Source of the DNA: Acidimicrobiaceae bacterium
GTDB taxonomy: Bacteria > Actinomycetota > Acidimicrobiia > Acidimicrobiales > RAAP-2
Direction: 5' to 3'
DNA length: 50,722 nt
NCBI GenBank assembly: GCA_003136415.1
Contig: PLEI01000019.1
Location: 1 to 50,722 of the forward strand
The notes beneath the pieces are model-generated. The model saw only the letters and a program-made list of their open reading frames with translations, ran no database searches and had not been told where the DNA came from. The translations under genes were made by a program, and so were the position numbers. Shown here piece after piece: positions 50,132 to 50,722 of this stretch; positions within the stretch are counted from its first letter, which is position 1, and each line of letters starts with the position of its first letter.

Positions 50132-50146
50132 ACCAATCCCACCAAT
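50132..50146. promoter_or_regulatory. Operator candidate ACCAAT-CCC-ACCAAT at the gntR promoter
   Basis: Two direct ACCAAT hexamers with a 9-bp period. The same arrangement ACCAAT-N3-ACCAAT recurs at 50239-50253, 107 bp away, next to the divergent FAH promoter. Probable GntR binding sites. Confidence 0.5.
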
Positions 50147-50192
50147 GTGACGACCATGTTACGAAATATTTCCAGAATATTTCCTCAGGTGA

Positions 50193-50221
50193 TTGACAAT
50201 CCCTGATGCACGCCTTATAGT
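50193..50221 (+). promoter_or_regulatory. Strong promoter of the FAH gene
   Basis: TTGACA (50193-50198), exactly 17 bp, TATAGT (50216-50221): near-consensus for a housekeeping sigma factor, the best in this window. The start would be near 50228, and the operator at 50239 lies just downstream. This is typical of a strongly expressed gene held by a repressor. Confidence 0.75.
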
Positions 50222-50238
50222 TCGCAGACGTAGAAAGA

Positions 50239-50258
50239 ACCAATTCGACCAATTTGGT
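50239..50258. promoter_or_regulatory. Operator candidate ACCAAT-TCG-ACCAAT-TTGGT at the FAH promoter
   Basis: Direct ACCAAT repeats (50239-50244, 50248-50253); the second is also the left arm of the palindrome ACCAATTTGGT (50248-50258), which occurs in identical form at 28640-28650. Position about +11 to +30 fits roadblock repression. Confidence 0.5.
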
Positions 50259-50280
50259 TGGATCACACAAGGGGGAACCA

Positions 50281-50722
50281 ATGAGGTTTGCGACGATCAG
50301 GACCTCACGGGGTCTTCGCCTGCACGTAAAGGGGAGCGAGGGGTACGTCGACCTCGCCGACGCGACGGGCAATGAGTCGCTCGCGACACTGAACGGACTG
50401 GCCGAGGGTGGCGACGCCGCTCTGGACGCGGCCCGGGGCGCGTCCTCGAAGTCCGGACAGAACTACGTGGGCACCGACTTCGGTCCCCTGACGCCGAACC
50501 CGCCGCGCATCTTGTGCCTGGGCGTGAACTACGCCGATCACGCCATTGAAGGGGGACGAGCGGTGCCGACCTGGCCCGAGTCATTCGTCCGCGGTGCGGG
50601 CAGCGTCATTGGCGCCTACGACAACTTCGTCAATCCCGCGTTGAGCGTGCGCATGGACTACGAGGCCGAACTCGCCATCATCATTGGCAAGGGTGGCCGC
50701 TACATCAGGGCCGAGGACGCCT
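50281..50722 (+). CDS. Fumarylacetoacetate hydrolase family protein (3' end outside window)
   Basis: 147 residues are visible and the frame runs off the window. ATG 50281 follows GGGGGAACC. After an N-terminal domain (MRFATIRTSRGLRLHV to about 70) comes the FAH core PPRILCLGVNYADHAIEGG, FVRGAGSVIGAYD and RMDYEAELAIIIGKGGRYI, with metal ligands expected in DYEAELA. FAH-family enzymes include acylpyruvate hydrolases, 2-keto-4-pentenoate hydratases and oxaloacetate decarboxylases; the specificity needs the rest of the protein. It is divergent from the gntR gene, which probably regulates it, and lies in the same neighbourhood as the RraA/LigK aldolase, in keeping with breakdown of aromatic- or sugar-derived keto acids. 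Confidence 0.82.
   Translation, partial: MRFATIRTSRGLRLHVKGSEGYVDLADATGNESLATLNGLAEGGDAALDAARGASSKSGQNYVGTDFGPLTPNPPRILCLGVNYADHAIEGGRAVPTWPESFVRGAGSVIGAYDNFVNPALSVRMDYEAELAIIIGKGGRYIRAEDA

Noticed and set aside
1-50722. CRISPR arrays, rRNA, tRNA genes or prophage genes
   Set aside because: I saw no regularly spaced direct repeats, no ribosomal RNA segments, no cloverleaf and no phage structural or integrase genes on either strand.

Overview
The window is GC-rich, almost fully coding, and reads as an actinobacterial chromosome segment, most likely from a deep branch such as Acidimicrobiia; the class is inferred and I cannot name a genus. The main reasons are the cofD-cofE pair for coenzyme F420, the block of nucleotidyltransferase, giant GT2 membrane protein, DUF5719-like protein, phosphomannomutase and Trm112-like protein that is familiar from Actinobacteria, many GTG starts in 1-8 bp overlaps, and many genes that seem to be leaderless: a TAnnnT -10 box sits 6-8 nt before the start codon with no Shine-Dalgarno sequence.

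Layout. (1) 1-7198: end of a sugar-1-phosphate nucleotidyltransferase; cofD-cofE on the minus strand; then a plus-strand run of a serine hydrolase, three GT4-type glycosyltransferases and a GDP-6-deoxymannose reductase. (2) 7293-18667: envelope and glycan block with a GT2 fused to a large membrane part, a DUF5719-like exported protein, FtsH on the opposite strand, a CPBP protease, a GT-C-like membrane protein, phosphomannomutase and a Trm112-like protein. (3) 18705-23751, minus strand: GT2, PPK2, an archaeal-type riboflavin synthase (RibC), a thiolase and a secreted protein. (4) 23952-28587: APC permease, MFS transporter, ROK-like kinase and a two-domain SIS isomerase/deaminase. (5) 28676-36904: a promoter with two operators, then an overlapping operon of a Dpp/Opp-type ABC importer, a cytoplasmic GH20 hexosaminidase and a GNAT_C-like protein, read here as chito-oligosaccharide uptake. 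(6) 36979-40870: a DeoR repressor whose promoter carries the same two operators, then a BtpA/SgcQ-like protein, a FGGY kinase and an SDR. (7) 40942-45343: circularly permuted ATP-grasp, alpha-E and transglutaminase operon, an SDR without its catalytic residues and a small membrane ORF. (8) 45395-47034: a lone TnpB element beside the 3' remnant of a luciferase-like monooxygenase gene. (9) 47031-50722: RraA/LigK-type aldolase, asparaginase, a GntR regulator and a FAH-family enzyme cut by the window end.

The strongest system-level result is the matched promoter-operator architecture in (5) and (6). In both, TTGNTN-N17-TAATNT has its whole 17-nt spacer filled by the same palindrome, and a second palindrome lies 30-31 bp upstream. 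This predicts that the DeoR protein controls itself, the BtpA-kinase-SDR module and, 8 kb away, the importer-hexosaminidase operon. The importer transcript is also predicted to begin with a 14-codon leaderless ORF ending Cys-Cys-stop. The second highlight is the archaeal-type riboflavin synthase in a bacterial operon.
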